Of a stretch of DNA of 64,000 nt, positions 1 through 10,468 are shown one piece after another. Numbering within the stretch: position 1 is the stretch's first letter; every line of letters starts with the position of its first letter. A program made the position numbers and the translations under genes. Source of the DNA: Xiphydria camelus (lineage: Eukaryota > Arthropoda > Insecta > Hymenoptera > Xiphydriidae); the NCBI GenBank assembly GCA_963678675.1, contig OY783199.1, positions 20,274,909-20,338,908 on the forward strand. Direction: 5' to 3'. The notes below the pieces were generated by a model. It ran no database searches, was not told the DNA's origin, and saw only the letters and a list, made by a program, of their open reading frames with translations.

Positions 1-600
1 GCGACACCCCTGCCCGATGCCAACGCGTACCACCGAGACCCCGCGTTACACCGTACGTGTCTAATTACGCGCTATTATGCCATCATTGCACCCCGTAATA
101 GGATGGCGGCGCTCCTAATCGCATCGGAAAGGTAAACGTCGCTGTGAGTTCGTTGAATAGCCTCGCTGAGCGTTCGGAAAAAAGATTCGTCGACGATGCG
201 TTTAATAGGCGAACGTTAGATCAACGGAATCTAATTGTATCTTGGTATTTAATTAAATTTGATAAATATTTAGATCATCGTTTTCCATATCATGATATTG
301 TACCATTAATTCTCGATTGATTCCAAGGTGGTGGCCATATGGACTATTACGCGCTGAGAAAAATAAATACTCTAATTAAAAAATTATTCTTAAATCTTAT
401 ATCGCTAACATGAGACTCTATAGGTATACTTACTTACGTATATATTATTAGCGATCCACGATTTATGAATAATTTTATCAGTATACGTCTGCTATACGAA
501 CAAGTTCTTACTTTAGAATTTGTTGTTATATACAATTATATTAAGTTTAACATATTTTTGTTTACAGTGTTATTTCATATATGAAGGCTTGTAGCAATTG
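1..600. other. No recognisable feature
   Basis: Moderately GC-rich at the start, then AT-rich from about 230. No long open frame, repeat pair or RNA gene was seen. Confidence 0.5.
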
Positions 601-603
601 TTA

Positions 604-817
604 CACCGAGGAAAAATTTTCCTTGATCGAAATAAACGTATTTCTGAATAATCCTAAGAGTATATTTATTCGATTAGATCGATTAAACGAATATAAATAT
701 TATTGATGTAATTCAGTATTATTTAGATCAAATCGATATTCATTAGAATCGAATAAATGTGCTCTTAGGACTATCCAAAAGCATGTTTATTTCGATGAAG
801 CAAATTTTTTCTCAGCA
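604..817. mobile_element. MITE, family A copy 1
   Basis: The ends are inverted repeats: CACCGAGGAAAAATTTTCC on the left and TTTTTTCTCAGCA on the right, with matching TTGATCGAAATAAACG-type sequence just inside both. TA lies on both sides (602-603 and 818-819). The middle holds AT-rich self-complementary stretches such as TCGATTAGATCGATT. Copies at 45164-45389 and 50453-50657 share ends and interior, so this is a dispersed family and not a chance hairpin. There is no coding capacity. By TA target it belongs to the Tc1/mariner-like group. Confidence 0.85.
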
Positions 818-1102
818 TATGAAAATGGTGCATATCTGCATACCGGAAAAGGAGAAGAGACAGCGAACCCCCCATACTTTTTCCACTTTTCCTAAACTAC
901 TCTCTCACGCTTGGGAAGCTCTCGAACTGTGCTCGTTGCTTGAATTCCGGCCTGTGTGAGAAGAGCCAGAAAACATGACGTTTCGGGAGTAGATTGCGGA
1001 ACGAACTTTGTCCAAAGACGCGCGGGAGCAGATACCAGCGCTCGGGACACGTCACGTTTTCCAGCCCCTTTCTTAATTTGATACTATATAGATAGACTTC
1101 GT
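818..1102. other. Unique sequence, no gene recognised
   Basis: Short overlapping frames on both strands (77 aa at most) have no recognisable domain. Nothing else was seen. Confidence 0.4.
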
Positions 1103-1230
1103 CACTGAGAAAAAAATTCGGTAAAATCAACTAAACGCGCAAGTTGAATAGTAGCAATTAAATATTTCACTAACTCAAATAATATTCATTTGTTCTAACA
1201 AAATATTTTCTCGGCTTAACTAATATAACT
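1103..1230. mobile_element. MITE, family B, single arm (partial)
   Basis: Starts with CACTGAGAAAAAAATTCGG and continues with the family B arm (AAATCAACTAAACG, AATAGTAGCAATTAAATATTTC, TCAAATAATATTCATTTG). The right arm is missing; a GA microsatellite follows. The complete copy is at 13058-13333. Confidence 0.7.
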
Positions 1231-1241
1231 TCTCGAAATGA

Positions 1242-1262
1242 ATGGAGAGAGAGAGAGAGAGA
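1242..1262. repeat. (GA)n microsatellite
   Basis: About ten GA units directly after the truncated family B arm, followed by purine-rich DNA to about 1420. That purine bias creates long but meaningless frames on both strands. Confidence 0.9.
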
Positions 1263-1499
1263 CAGATTAGGGAAATAGAATGGAGAGCTTCTTCGCAAGG
1301 GGAGGAATGGCAAAATGGGAATGGGAGACAAGAGCAGATAAAGGAGAGAGTGCAGTATATAGAAAAGTGGAGTACCGGAATAAAGGGAGAAGGAGGAGGA
1401 AAATAGAAGAATCAAGGTACGGCAAGGAATACCGGACATGGACGACAGCAGGTACAGCAAAGTACATCTTGGAGAAAGGAAGTAAGAACACTCAAAATG

Positions 1500-2089
1500 T
1501 GAGACAAAAGTAAACCGATACTGGGAAAGTGAGGAAAATAAAGTATGCAGAATGTGTGGTGATAGACCGGAATTAGTTGAGTAATATATCTTCTTAATAA
1601 ATATTATTTATTATTATAAATATAAATAATATATCCCATTATGAAATGTATACCCGTTCAATTTAACATAATTGCACGTAGAGTTTGATAAATAATTAAC
1701 ATACATTTTCTTACAGTGTACAGACTAACACGCTTTAATTTCCCGAGAGGGAAATAATTTTATTAGTTTGAAATATACAAGTGTAGATATATACTCGTAC
1801 CCACTAGCGTATATATTATTAATTCTAGAAGGTGATTTTTTGTGACAAACCCTTTTTCCCCCTTCATACGAAACCAAAAACAATAAATGAGGTACCATTT
1901 TGAAGACAAAGTTCTCCGCTTTCGACGAATCGTTAATTCACAATTGCACGTTGCATTATTTATTTAAAAATCGATGGTAAAAATTGACTTTCGTCAAAGA
2001 TAACGCATAATCTACAATCATTCCATATCTATGCATTTATGTTCCCCATTTTCTGTCGTTTGCGGAATTTACACACAGGTTCACTAGTA
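1500..2089. other. AT-rich interval
   Basis: Contains an AT-rich self-complementary stretch near 1580-1640 (TAATATATC...ATAATATAT). No gene or dispersed repeat recognised. Confidence 0.4.
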
Positions 2090-2233
2090 CACAGTACAAA
2101 AAGTGGTGTTCATTTTTAACACCATTTAACCGCGGCGGACCTATATGGATCGCATCTGGTGTCATTCGGTCTTGTGCCATTGTTATCTAACACCAAATGT
2201 GGTCTATATGAGACCGCACAATTTTTTACAGTC
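2090..2233. mobile_element. MITE, family E copy 1
   Basis: Begins CACAGTACAAAAAGTGG and ends TTTTTTACAGTC, with TA on both sides (2088-2089, 2234-2235). Internal blocks ATTTTTAACACCATTT, GTCATTCGGTCTTG and TATCTAACACCAAA recur in copy 2 (4598-4751, inverted) and copy 3 (25986-26080). 144 bp, non-coding. Confidence 0.85.
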
Positions 2234-2279
2234 TATGTACCTACTTATTCGAGAATCGAAGTAATTTTTTTTTACATTA

Positions 2280-3110
2280 CACTCGGACGACCGTTCGGCC
2301 CTGTAGTTTTCCAGGAGACCGGTTGACGTTCCACTCGAAATCGCGAGTAGGCAGCGAACATTGGGGATCGATCGGTGGACTCGAGGCTCGATTCGGAGTG
2401 ACCACTGCGCTCGCTCTGGTCACCCCATCGTTAGCCGCAAATCCACGCGACGTTCTTCGTGGCACGTCGCACGGATAGGTGTATACCTTATACCTCGAAC
2501 TCTCTCTTTCTCTCCCCCCCCCTCTCACTCTACACGCGTGTGTACGGCATGAGAAAGGGGCGGTCATATCGTTCCACCTAATATATAATATACATATATA
2601 CACGTATACAGTTAGCTACCTACTCGCGTGTATATACATATGTGCACCTATACGCAGCGTACGTCCACTCTACGAAATTAATACGTCAGACCCCGTCGTG
2701 TAGGTGCGCGGGCGCGAGAGAGAAAGAGGAGGAGGAAGAGGTGGAGGAGGATGATCGCGGGTTCGATGGTGTGTATCAACACGTCGGCCGAACGGGGGAT
2801 TGAAGCCGGTCGGGGGTGGCCCGAGGACACCATATAATTAATCACCGTCATCCATCACGGGGATCTGACGCGCGGTCAGTCTCTGGATAATAGATTCAGC
2901 GCCGGGCCCTCGCCGAGCGCGCGCGGCTATTGGCCGGGCGAAACGCCCGGCCTGCGCTACTCTGATACGAGAGAGCGTTCCCCGCGTTCCATCGTTTTCC
3001 ATTTTTCTTTCGGTTAATTTTGATCGAGTCAGCTCCGGACGAAGGTATGCATGCCTTTGCCGGCGTATGTGCGTGCATGGTCTAACCATAGCTTTCACGA
3101 GTAATTTACA
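2280..3110. other. CpG-rich interval, possible promoter-like or exon-poor DNA
   Basis: Dense CpG dinucleotides, a C run at about 2513-2522 and GA-rich DNA at 2715-2750. Frames on both strands are of similar length and show no domain, so I do not call an exon. In hymenopterans such patches can be unmethylated 5' regions, but no promoter motif or splice arrangement is clear. Confidence 0.3.
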
Positions 3111-3112
3111 TA

Positions 3113-3245
3113 CGCAGTTGGAAATTTTGCGTTTGAATCGGTCCTTCTATTATTTTGGCATGTTAAAATGGACTGATTTTTTGTGTTAATTTGACATTCC
3201 TGATGTTAATGTCAACAGTCTTCGTGTTAATTTTGATAGAAAAAA
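3113..3245. mobile_element. MITE, family K, partial copy 1
   Basis: TA (3111-3112) then CGCAGTTGGAAATTTTGCG, TTGAATCGGTCC and ATGTTAAAATGGACTGATT, ending near TTAATTTTGATAG. The same block order recurs at 5634, 19062, 45683, 49143 and 49510. The right terminus is not clear in this copy. Confidence 0.65.
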
Positions 3246-3404
3246 TGGTGGATCAACAGGAAGATTATTGTTTAAATATCGTATCGTTTTAAGTATCGAA
3301 AGAGAAAAAATCTTGATTAAATCTATATTTTACTTTGTATCGTATAGATGTTTGTTTATGTTCAGAAATGAAAGATAAAGATTATTTAAATCCAAGTAAA
3401 AATA

Positions 3405-3645
3405 CACTGTAAGAAAAATCTGTATTTTTTATATACTTTTATATAAAGTTTTTTTCCAATAGGTGATTATGAAAGTTAATATACACCTTAATATTAAGAA
3501 AATTATTCATATATAATTCTTTGTGAATTTTCTCTTATAAATTTCCTAATAGAGAGTACCTATATTAATTTTAATAATCACGTAGGTATTAGATAAAGGC
3601 TTAAGCATACAATAATATTAAATTTAATACACATTTTTTATAGCG
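3405..3645. mobile_element. MITE, family L copy 1
   Basis: Starts CACTGTAAGAAAAATCTG after TA; the right end is less exact, near ATAGCGTA. Inner arms TCCAATAGGTGATTATGAAA and TTTTAATAATCACGTAGGTA are complementary. Copy 2 at 56049-56521 has the same arms and is interrupted by another insertion. Confidence 0.75.
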
Positions 3646-3900
3646 TAAAAATGCTACCAATTAATTGGTAATTTGAAAAACTGATAGATGTTCAGTTTAT
3701 CATTACCAAATTATTATTTTCATATTATCTTCGATAAATGATCGTCCGATTCGAACGAATATTCGTCTTTAGATACCTACCTCCTTATAGGAACAATTTG
3801 TTCGCTTAAATCAACCGAATATTTTGCTCATCGTCTAGAGGTATGCTGAAGTAGACGTCGATCCAACGCTAGGCCATCTCATGAAAAGGGATCATAGCCA

Positions 3901-3903
<3 letters not shown>

Positions 3904-3931
<28 letters not shown>
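3904..3931. repeat. (CT)n microsatellite
   Basis: About 14 CT units, bordered by CpG-rich DNA that runs to about 4260. It creates an artificial RERERE-type reading frame on the minus strand. Confidence 0.95.
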
Positions 3932-3936
<5 letters not shown>

Positions 3937-4369
3937 GTCCGTCGCGGCGGGACACCCTGCGCGCTTGCAGGCGAAGCGAACGAACTGCACACACTAGGTA
4001 GGTACTCGTGGCTTCCTCGTTCGACCGAGTAGAAAAGCCCCGCGTCTGTCCGACAAACGGCGCGCGACAATCGTCAATCGTCGCACGGATAGCTGTCACG
4101 CGTTTATAGAGCTAAATACTGCTATATATTCCTGCTAAATCCGAGGGCACGTTTCCCGAGCCCTTCGCGCGAACGTATATAGGTACACGATATACGTGCG
4201 ATTAAATAAGAGCGCGCGCGTGTGCGTGTGAGGCGAAGCTGTACCCGCGGTGCGTAACGGTGATGCGCTACACGCGTAGTTGGCGCTTCGTGGGGTTCGG
4301 GCCGAATCCCTGGTCCCTGTTCGGTGGCGCGGTCTTAAGCTGCAACCCTACCGCGGCAATGCACCCCTT
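3932..4369. other. CpG-rich interval without recognised gene
   Basis: Many CG dinucleotides and short alternating GCGCGCG / GTGCGTGTG tracts near 4210-4230. No convincing exon. Confidence 0.35.
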
Positions 4370-4930
4370 CCCTTTCTCAGTGCATCACGAGCTACCCTAC
4401 GAATGTTTTGTTTTCTTCCGTACCAAGGAATTAGGTACTATGTACGAAATGATGCCCAATGATGAAAATGATTGGTAATACGCTCCCTCTTTTCGTCAAT
4501 AACACTTTGTTTTCTTTGGTACCAAGTATTTGCGATATACGAAATGGTACCGATGAAGGAAATCATCGCTAATATATTCATACCTCTATAAACATTCACT
4601 ATAAAAAATTCTGCGATGTGGACCTGTCTATAGACAACTTTTGGTGTTAGATAACAATGGCATATAACTGAATGATACCACACCAGATGTGGTACATATA
4701 GGTTCACACCGGTGAAATGGTGTTAAAAATGAACACCACTTTTTTACTGTGTACGGATATGTGTTATGAAATCTAAGAACATTCTATTTTTGTTGGTATC
4801 ATGGATTTACTATACGTCAAATGACACCCAATGATGAGAATCATCGGTAATACGTCTTTTCTCCTCGTCAGTGTATCATGAACCCTACAAACATTCTATT
4901 TCCTCCGATAACAAGAAATTATTATACAAA
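4370..4930. repeat. Decayed tandem satellite, about 3.5 units of ~115 bp
   Basis: Units are recognised by ordered blocks: TCATGAACCCTAC-type, AACATTCTATTT/ATGTTTTGTTTT, CCGTACCAAGGAATT/GGTACCAAGTATT, ACGAAATGATGCCCAATGATG and ATCATCGGTAATACG. They start near 4371, 4486, 4754 and 4856, the last being incomplete. The array is interrupted by a family E MITE (4598-4751), which spaces units 2 and 3 apart. Units differ at perhaps a quarter of positions, so the array is old. Confidence 0.75.
4598..4751. mobile_element. MITE, family E copy 2 (inverted)
   Basis: Reverse orientation relative to copy 1: ends ...GAACACCACTTTTTTACTGTG followed by TA (4752-4753). The left end ATAAAAAATTCTGCG matches the reverse of copy 3. 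It sits inside the satellite array. Block GGTGTTAGATAACAATGGCA is shared with copy 1. Confidence 0.8.
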
Positions 4931-5633
4931 GAAAAGTTGATGATCAAAATTAACCTGCGTTCCTTGACCAATAAAAACAGTGAAACAACTAATAGATTCC
5001 CTCCTTCTATATATTGTACACGAAGTAACTAATAAATTAAAATTCACCGTTTCCAGCGAGAAAAAGAATCCATCATAATGCTCCTCGGTCAAATTCATCG
5101 ACCAGACGATGAGTTTCATTATTTTCTAATGCATTTTACAGTTACCCCACGCATTTTACTGCTCGGCTCGATAAAAATTTATTACCTTTCGGGTTTCCCC
5201 GCGCGGGAAGTTCTTTCCAGAGAGCCGCTTCTACGCTTGTAATTCCCGTTAAAATTCCACCGCACATTTCCCTCGGCTGGCCAGGCGTCGAAGCTGCAGT
5301 AGCAGCGCGACCTACCCATTACCACGCTCGTGGGTGTATTTACGTGGGATACCTGTATAGTTAGCGGCGTACCTACGCCTAGTCGCGTCAGAAAACCTAT
5401 CTTTATACACGTCGAACGAGCGCTATCGCGGAGAGGAATAAGAAGGAGCGGTAGGTAGGTGCGCGGTCTCCTGAAGCGCGGTGTACGAGGTACGGCAAAA
5501 ATGTCAGGCGTTTACGTGGGCGCAGCTCTTTCGCTCGGTGGCTGCTATCAGTCTTCGAGGTCGGACGGAATTGCTCGCAATTTCATAAGTTTACGCGTAC
5601 ACGCATGCGGGGGATGTGAGAAGAAATCTACTA
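4931..5633. other. No recognisable feature
   Basis: AT-rich to about 5150, then CpG-richer with a GGTAGGTAGG run near 5452-5460. Frames of up to 82 aa have no recognisable domain. Confidence 0.35.
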
Positions 5634-5978
5634 CAGAGTTGGACATTTTATGTTGGAATGAAGCCATTCATTTTTGTATATTAAAATTAACTGATTCTTC
5701 ATGTTAATTTAATATTCTGTGTATAAAAGATTAAGACAAAGAATGTGCTAAATTAACACAAATAATTAGTTCGTTTAAACATGCAAAAATAAGTGGACCA
5801 ATTCCAACACAAAATTTCCAAATTACGTCTCTGAAGAGGGTTCGAAGAGGAACCGAAACGTCAGACGTGGAGTGATTGTCGTTGTTGTTTAGTCTGATTA
5901 TTACTTAGTTAAGTTAAATTAATTTTAAACTACTGCGCAGACAACAGAAGTATTATCTTAAGACAATGTCCAACTTTG
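5634..5978. mobile_element. MITE, family K copy 2, with inserted block
   Basis: Termini CAGAGTTGGACATT and AATGTCCAACTTTG are inverted and both flanked by TA (5632-5633, 5979-5980). Inside, family K arms run to about 5822 (TTGTATATTAAAATTAACTG and complement). About 140 bp then separate a first K-like right end from the terminal one, and this block holds the CTGAAGA...GAAAC motif listed separately. Either the block inserted near the right end or this is a longer K variant. Confidence 0.65.
5825..5868 (+). ncRNA. Candidate minimal hammerhead ribozyme core
   Basis: Order seen: ACGTCT (5825-5830), core CTGAAGA (5831-5837), stem GGTTC (5839-5843) with GAACC (5850-5854), GAAA (5855-5858), then CGTC and AGACGT (5863-5868). 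ACGTCT and AGACGT are exactly complementary, as helix I of a type I hammerhead requires; CTGANGA and GAAA are the conserved core; GTC precedes the helix I strand where cleavage would occur. Helix III is almost absent, which is known for minimal hammerheads in Penelope-like elements and retrozymes. G5838 would be an extra base between core and stem. A PLE fragment without catalytic activity is the main alternative. Confidence 0.4.
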
Positions 5979-6161
5979 TACTCTCCAAATCTGAATCAGC
6001 AAAAATAATTGTCGATCGGTGAATAGTAGCTGATTATTAATCATTTTGGTTAATTCAAATTTAGAGAGTAGGCTTGCAAAAATTTGTAATTGCGATAACC
6101 AAAAAATAGGTGGAACGAAACGAACTGAACGTTCTTCTTTTTTCAGAGCAGATTAGATTTA

Positions 6162-6551
6162 GGGTAAACCACCCAGTTATTGGACACTTAAGCATTTTAC
6201 AACATTTGAGACCATGTTAAAAAGATATTTTTCTACCTAGAGAGATATGAGTGGTGGCTTGTTTTAATTGTAAATATATTGGCTTTACATTCTAGTAACT
6301 TCCAATTTTAAGTTGGAAAGAATATAATTTTCAACAATAAAAAACCGGAATAAAGTCAAAAAACTTAGCTATTGGACAGTGTTCTTATTTTTTGGAAATA
6401 CTCAATCCAGTAATTGGACAGTCAAGAATCAATAAGCCAGGTACGGTTTTTGATAATATTTATTTCAGTAAAAATGAGGAATCTTGTTTTTATTTATTTA
6501 AATCAGACTGTCCAATAACTGCAAGGTGTCCAATAACTGGGTGGTTTACCC
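6162..6551. mobile_element. MITE with ATTGGACA iterons
   Basis: Termini GGGTAAACCACCCAGTTATT and its complement form inverted repeats of about 26 bp with TA on each side (6160-6161, 6552-6553). The motif ATTGGACA or its complement occurs five times: near both ends and near 6372, 6413 and 6506. Repeated subterminal motifs of this kind can be transposase-binding sites. The 83-aa plus-strand frame across the right half resembles no transposase. Confidence 0.85.
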
Positions 6552-6644
6552 TATTTATTCTCCGCAGGAGGAAAGTATCGCCTATATACACATGTATTTG
6601 TACGAAGTATATTCTGCTTCTACTTGCTTTCTTTCAAAAATGAT

Positions 6645-7150
6645 AAATGTCCGGGCCGAGCTGAATAGGGATTCGGAGTGATGCGGTATATTGTATACGA
6701 AATCCCTTTTTCATCGGTCAACGACTGCGAGACTTCACGACTCGGGCATTTCGAGTTTCCTTCACCGCTACGAAAAACAACGGGAGCGTTATTCCCGGTG
6801 CAGACGCATACCGGAATGACGGGGCCGCTAAGCGTCGGGCGCCAGGTACAAGTCGCTTTATCGCTGTTCAAACACGCGTTATCATCACGCGAACCCAGCC
6901 CCGTATCACAACATGCCGTATAATACATTATTATATTAGAAATATAGCGATAAATTCACCATGTTCCTATGTAAGTATGTATAACGAATTTGTAGTCTGC
7001 AAGCCTATTTTGTAACTCATGTAACGACGATTGTCGATATACCGTCAATTCTTTGCTGCGCACGTTTTTCTATATATTAACGAAATGACCTTAACGATAT
7101 CGACAAAATATCGTGGTTCTCTAGTTACAGAATAAATTTATAATGACGTA
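6645..7150. other. GC-richer patch then AT-rich DNA, no gene
   Basis: 6650-6930 is balanced in base composition and open on both strands (102 and 81 aa). The two frames mirror each other and neither resembles a family. Confidence 0.3.
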
Positions 7151-7152
7151 GA

Positions 7153-7240
7153 TATATTGAGAAAAATGATGTTTCAAAATGTAGCAATCAATCCCAGAAA
7201 GTATGGGGAAAAAACTTCGAGCAAGAAATACTCTGAATGA
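7153..7240. mobile_element. MITE, family J, left fragment
   Basis: ATTGAGAAAAATGATG, TTCAAAATGTAGCAATCAAT and CCCAGAAAGTATGGGG match the left end of the copy at 26953-27515. The right end is not recognised. Confidence 0.6.
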
Positions 7241-7739
7241 CGAGCTGAATAGGTACCTATATGTAGTTATTATGTACTTCGAATAAAAAAAATACATTCC
7301 CAACGAGTAAATTCCATAGATTTGTCGACTAAACACGAATCCAAGTAGTTAAACATCTGGTTTACCCTCTATGGAAGCTCGATTTGCCCGGCGTAACTAA
7401 TTTATTTCCTCGAAGAGTCAATGTTTACTCCCACTGAAATTGACCCAACACGATTACGTGGAAGTACAAAGAAGAAATTGGTGGGTAATACAACTCTACT
7501 TTTTATCAATTTCCTTTAAAGAGGGTCAATGCACTGAAAACCTCAAAATAATTTTCCCATATGTTTCTAAAGACAAAATGCGTATACCTTTAGTGTATAG
7601 CACAACCGTTATAACTTATAATGACCACGTAGAATATAACCTTTCAATCGCACGACGAATTTTTGTCACGTGACGTACATTCGAGAGTGCATATAATTCT
7701 GTATACGCACGGCGACAATGAATTATGCAGAGTAAAAAT

Positions 7740-7936
7740 GGGATAAACGCCCCGGTTGAATTGCAAGTTAGAAATCGATTATCTTGAAGACGATTAGAGA
7801 TATCGAAAAAAAGTTAAAAAAAATATGTTCGCCTATTTTTCTACTATAAAAAAGCTTCTTTTGTTTTTTCTCATATCTCCGTCTCATTTCGAGATAATCG
7901 TGTTAAAAGTTGAATGGGAACTGGTGCGTTTATTCC
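7740..7936. mobile_element. Inverted-repeat element, short arms
   Basis: GGGATAAACGCCCCGGTTGA at the left is complementary, with mismatches, to the GGTGCGTTTATTCC right end; CGATTATCTTGAAGACGATT pairs with TTCGAGATAATCGTG. A related reversed block lies at about 15098-15216 (TCGATATCTCTAATCC, TCGAGATAATCGAC). Probably an old dispersed MITE. Confidence 0.5.
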
Positions 7937-8309
7937 AGTTTTATCTTACGTCACGAAGATCGTCGAGAGTCTGGTCGATAACGGGATCCTTCTAGCTGTG
8001 GATGAAGATACGAGTCTTCACGGAGCGACGTTACTGCGCGGTGGATTGATACGAATGCAGACACGTATTTGCATGGGACACAGCTGGTAGTGGACTGACG
8101 TGATGATCGCGGCCGATCCGTGCGAGAAATTCGCAAGGTGCGCTAGGTTAACGTTCGATTCTCGCAATTATTTAGAATCCCCATGTAATGCGAACGTACA
8201 TCCACGCCGTGAGATATAAAGGTATACAGAGCGTCGTGCGGTTTAATAGAGCGCTCGTGTAGAAATCGATTATCGACGATAATGTTCCGTAACGATTACA
8301 CGTAGGAAT
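7937..8309. other. No recognisable feature
   Basis: Mixed composition. A 61-aa minus-strand frame has no recognisable domain. Confidence 0.35.
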
Positions 8310-9120
8310 ACAGTCTGTCGCAGGCAAATAGTAACTTTAGGCAGATAGTATCTGCCTAGGCAAATACTAACTGCCTGGGCAAATAGCTTTTCTTTATAAT
8401 TCATTGCTAAACGACTAGGCAGAATGCATGGCATGGCGGCATGGTGACTAGGCAGCTATTTGCCTAGTCAAATAGTATCTGCCTAAATGTTCTTTAGGCA
8501 TATAGCATATAGATTAGCTCTTTATATAACCAGTTAGGAAATGCCTCATTTTGCGTAACGAGTGAGATTATTGCAATATCTATCACACGAGTTACACAGA
8601 ATGCATTTCCTAACGTGTTGCATACAAGATTTTTTCAAATTATTCCTAAAACACGGGAGCGGTTGGTTAGGCAAATGGTCATTTCAAGCAAATAACTTTT
8701 GTGCCTGAAATGATTCAAGCCTAACCTAATCTAACTTAATCTTACCAAATCTAATTTATTAATATTTTAATACGTTAGACTGGGTTAGGTTAGGTTAGGG
8801 TTGGCGGAGCGAGCGAAGCCACAAGAGCTATTTTCCTAGGCAAACCTATTTGTCTGAAACGACCATTTGCCTACGACATAAAAGCTTGAGAGAGAGAGAT
8901 TAGGTATTTAGAAATTTCCCGCACTGGATAACATAAACAAACATCCATCTACAATTATCACACCCACACCTAATAAATTACTGAAATACTGAAGTTTATC
9001 TGAGGAGCAACTACTTATGATATGCACATAACCACAAATTATTGAACTGAAATAGACTAGAGACTATTTGTCTAACAACGGTTCCGGCAGATACCTACTA
9101 TCTGCCTAGGCAGATACTCG
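8310..9120. repeat. Cluster of AGGCAAATAG / AGGCAGATA motifs in both orientations
   Basis: At least a dozen copies of (T)AGGCAAATAG, TAGGCAGATAGTA or their complements lie at 8320-8490, 8660-8700, 8830-8875 and 9085-9115. Several are arranged head to head, for example GGCAGATAGTATCTGCC near 8341. Between them are a TTAGG run and a GCGGAGCGAGCGAAGCC motif. The arrangement looks like one or several decayed foldback elements; I cannot fix outer ends. Confidence 0.55.
8780..8802 (+). repeat. Short interstitial TTAGG telomere-type repeat
   Basis: GGGTTAGGTTAGGTTAGGG: about three TTAGG units, the canonical telomere repeat of many insects. CCTAACCTAATCTAACTTAA near 8722 is a degenerate opposite-strand version. 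Too short to be a telomere. Confidence 0.55.
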
Positions 9121-9829
9121 ACAATTCCGCGCGGTAGACGCGCTGCTGTGCTCTCTCGACGAGTCATCGTCGCGCGCCTATACGAACTCGACCCGACCCG
9201 CGACGCTCCCACGTGACATCACTCTCTCCGCAAGAACCAACCAGAGCTCTTTGGGGAAGGTCACGTGCTTTCCAAGTGTGGTGGCGAAAATGCAAAAGGT
9301 TCTTATGCACCATGTTGAAAATACAGCTTTACATCTTCAGATGGTCACGCAGAGGCGACCGACGCTTCTGGATCCGCCGGAATCGTGAGTATTTCTTCCG
9401 AGTATCGATTGTGACACGGGAGAACGGTGAACTATCTGCCTAAAACGCTCGTGGCGGAGCGTTTCGTCCCGGAGTCGGCCTGTGAACTCGTCAGTCAGGC
9501 TAGGCTGACTCCTGCCTTAGACGCTCTGTGGTCGTCCGTGAGTGACGGGCAGTTGCGGTCTTATATATTGACTGCCCGTCGTTGGACTACTAACGAGAGC
9601 CGAGAGCCGTGGGCCAGGAGCCGCGAGTCGAGGGCCGAGAGGGTCGGCGCCCTCTGGCGGCAGGCCGCCGTAGCGTGACGGGTCACCACAGCTTACTGCG
9701 TTAAACTTTTCAACCTTAACGAATTGCGTGCCACGTCACTCATAATATGAGTGATACCAACATTTCGCAGAGGGCCATTTTTGAGAGACACCCATAAAAG
9801 TAGACTGGAAAAGGCCTCGAAATGGGCAG
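9121..9829. other. CpG-rich interval without recognised gene
   Basis: CpG-rich with small palindromes (GACGGGCAGT...ACTGCCCGTC at 9545-9580; CAGTCAGGCTAGGCTGACTC at 9491). Two plus-strand frames (9213-9443, 9427-9678) overlap and carry no domain. An exon cannot be excluded. Confidence 0.3.
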
Positions 9830-10069
9830 GAGTGAGAAAAAATAAATTGATCAATGAAATTAAAATCCTGGAGACGATGACCAAATCGTTTGGTGAAATG
9901 TGGATCCTCCATTTGTGTTTGGTTAAACTGACCATTAGAATAACCAGAAATGTAGATAGAATAATTAGATACTCGTATTTGATTCAACTGACCAGTATTT
10001 TGGTTAGAATAACTAAACTCGTTTAACCGGATGTGTTTTGTCATTTTAACTAGGTTGTTTTTCTCAGTG
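9830..10069. mobile_element. MITE, family D copy 1
   Basis: Left GAGTGAGAAAAAATAAATTG, right GTTGTTTTTCTCAGTGC. Shares CTGGAGACGATGACCAAATC, GGATCCTCCATTTG and TTGGTTAGAATAACTAAAC with copies at 13413, 15919 and 53408. The longest reading frame of the window (161 aa, minus strand, 9736-10221) runs through it and is an artefact of this repeat. Confidence 0.85.
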
Positions 10070-10244
10070 CAGTATAGAGCTATAGCGTAGCTTTTGTTTG
10101 TGTTACACATGTACACATATAGAGAATTTATAATACATCCAAGTTTCGTCAGGAAATCTAGTTTGGCAGCGCTGCTTTCCGCATACATACAATACACAAT
10201 CGCATGTTTGATGGTGTGCATGGGAGATACGCTAGAGCCCTGTA

Positions 10245-10464
10245 CAGAGAAAAAAAATAGTTAATTTGACTAAATTTGCAGTCATGGGCGGGGGAACGCT
10301 GATCTAGTTGCTTGAATTAAATAATTTGGTTGGAATGATTTGAAATTGTTTGATGAAAACAAGCTGCATTCAAGTCTAGCAAATTATTAGTTCAAGTAAC
10401 TTGATGTGCGTTCCCCATTCGTGACCGCTAATTTAGTCAAATCTCTCATACTTTTTTCTCAGTG
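10245..10464. mobile_element. MITE with CAGAGAAAAAA / TTTTTTCTCAGTG ends
   Basis: TA on both sides (10243-10244, 10465-10466). Arms TAATTTGACTAAATTTGC and GCTAATTTAGTCAAATCT are complementary, as are GGGGGAACGC and GCGTTCCCC. 220 bp, non-coding. Confidence 0.85.
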
Positions 10465-10468
10465 TATA

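Noticed and set aside
8780..8802. Telomere or chromosome end
   Set aside because: Only about three TTAGG units with ordinary sequence on both sides.
8310..9120. CRISPR-like array of short repeats
   Set aside because: Motifs are in both orientations with irregular spacing, and the sequence is eukaryotic.
9736..10221. 161-aa minus-strand frame, the longest in the window
   Set aside because: It runs through a family D MITE copy (9830-10069) present at four loci; codons shadow the inverted repeats and no domain is seen.
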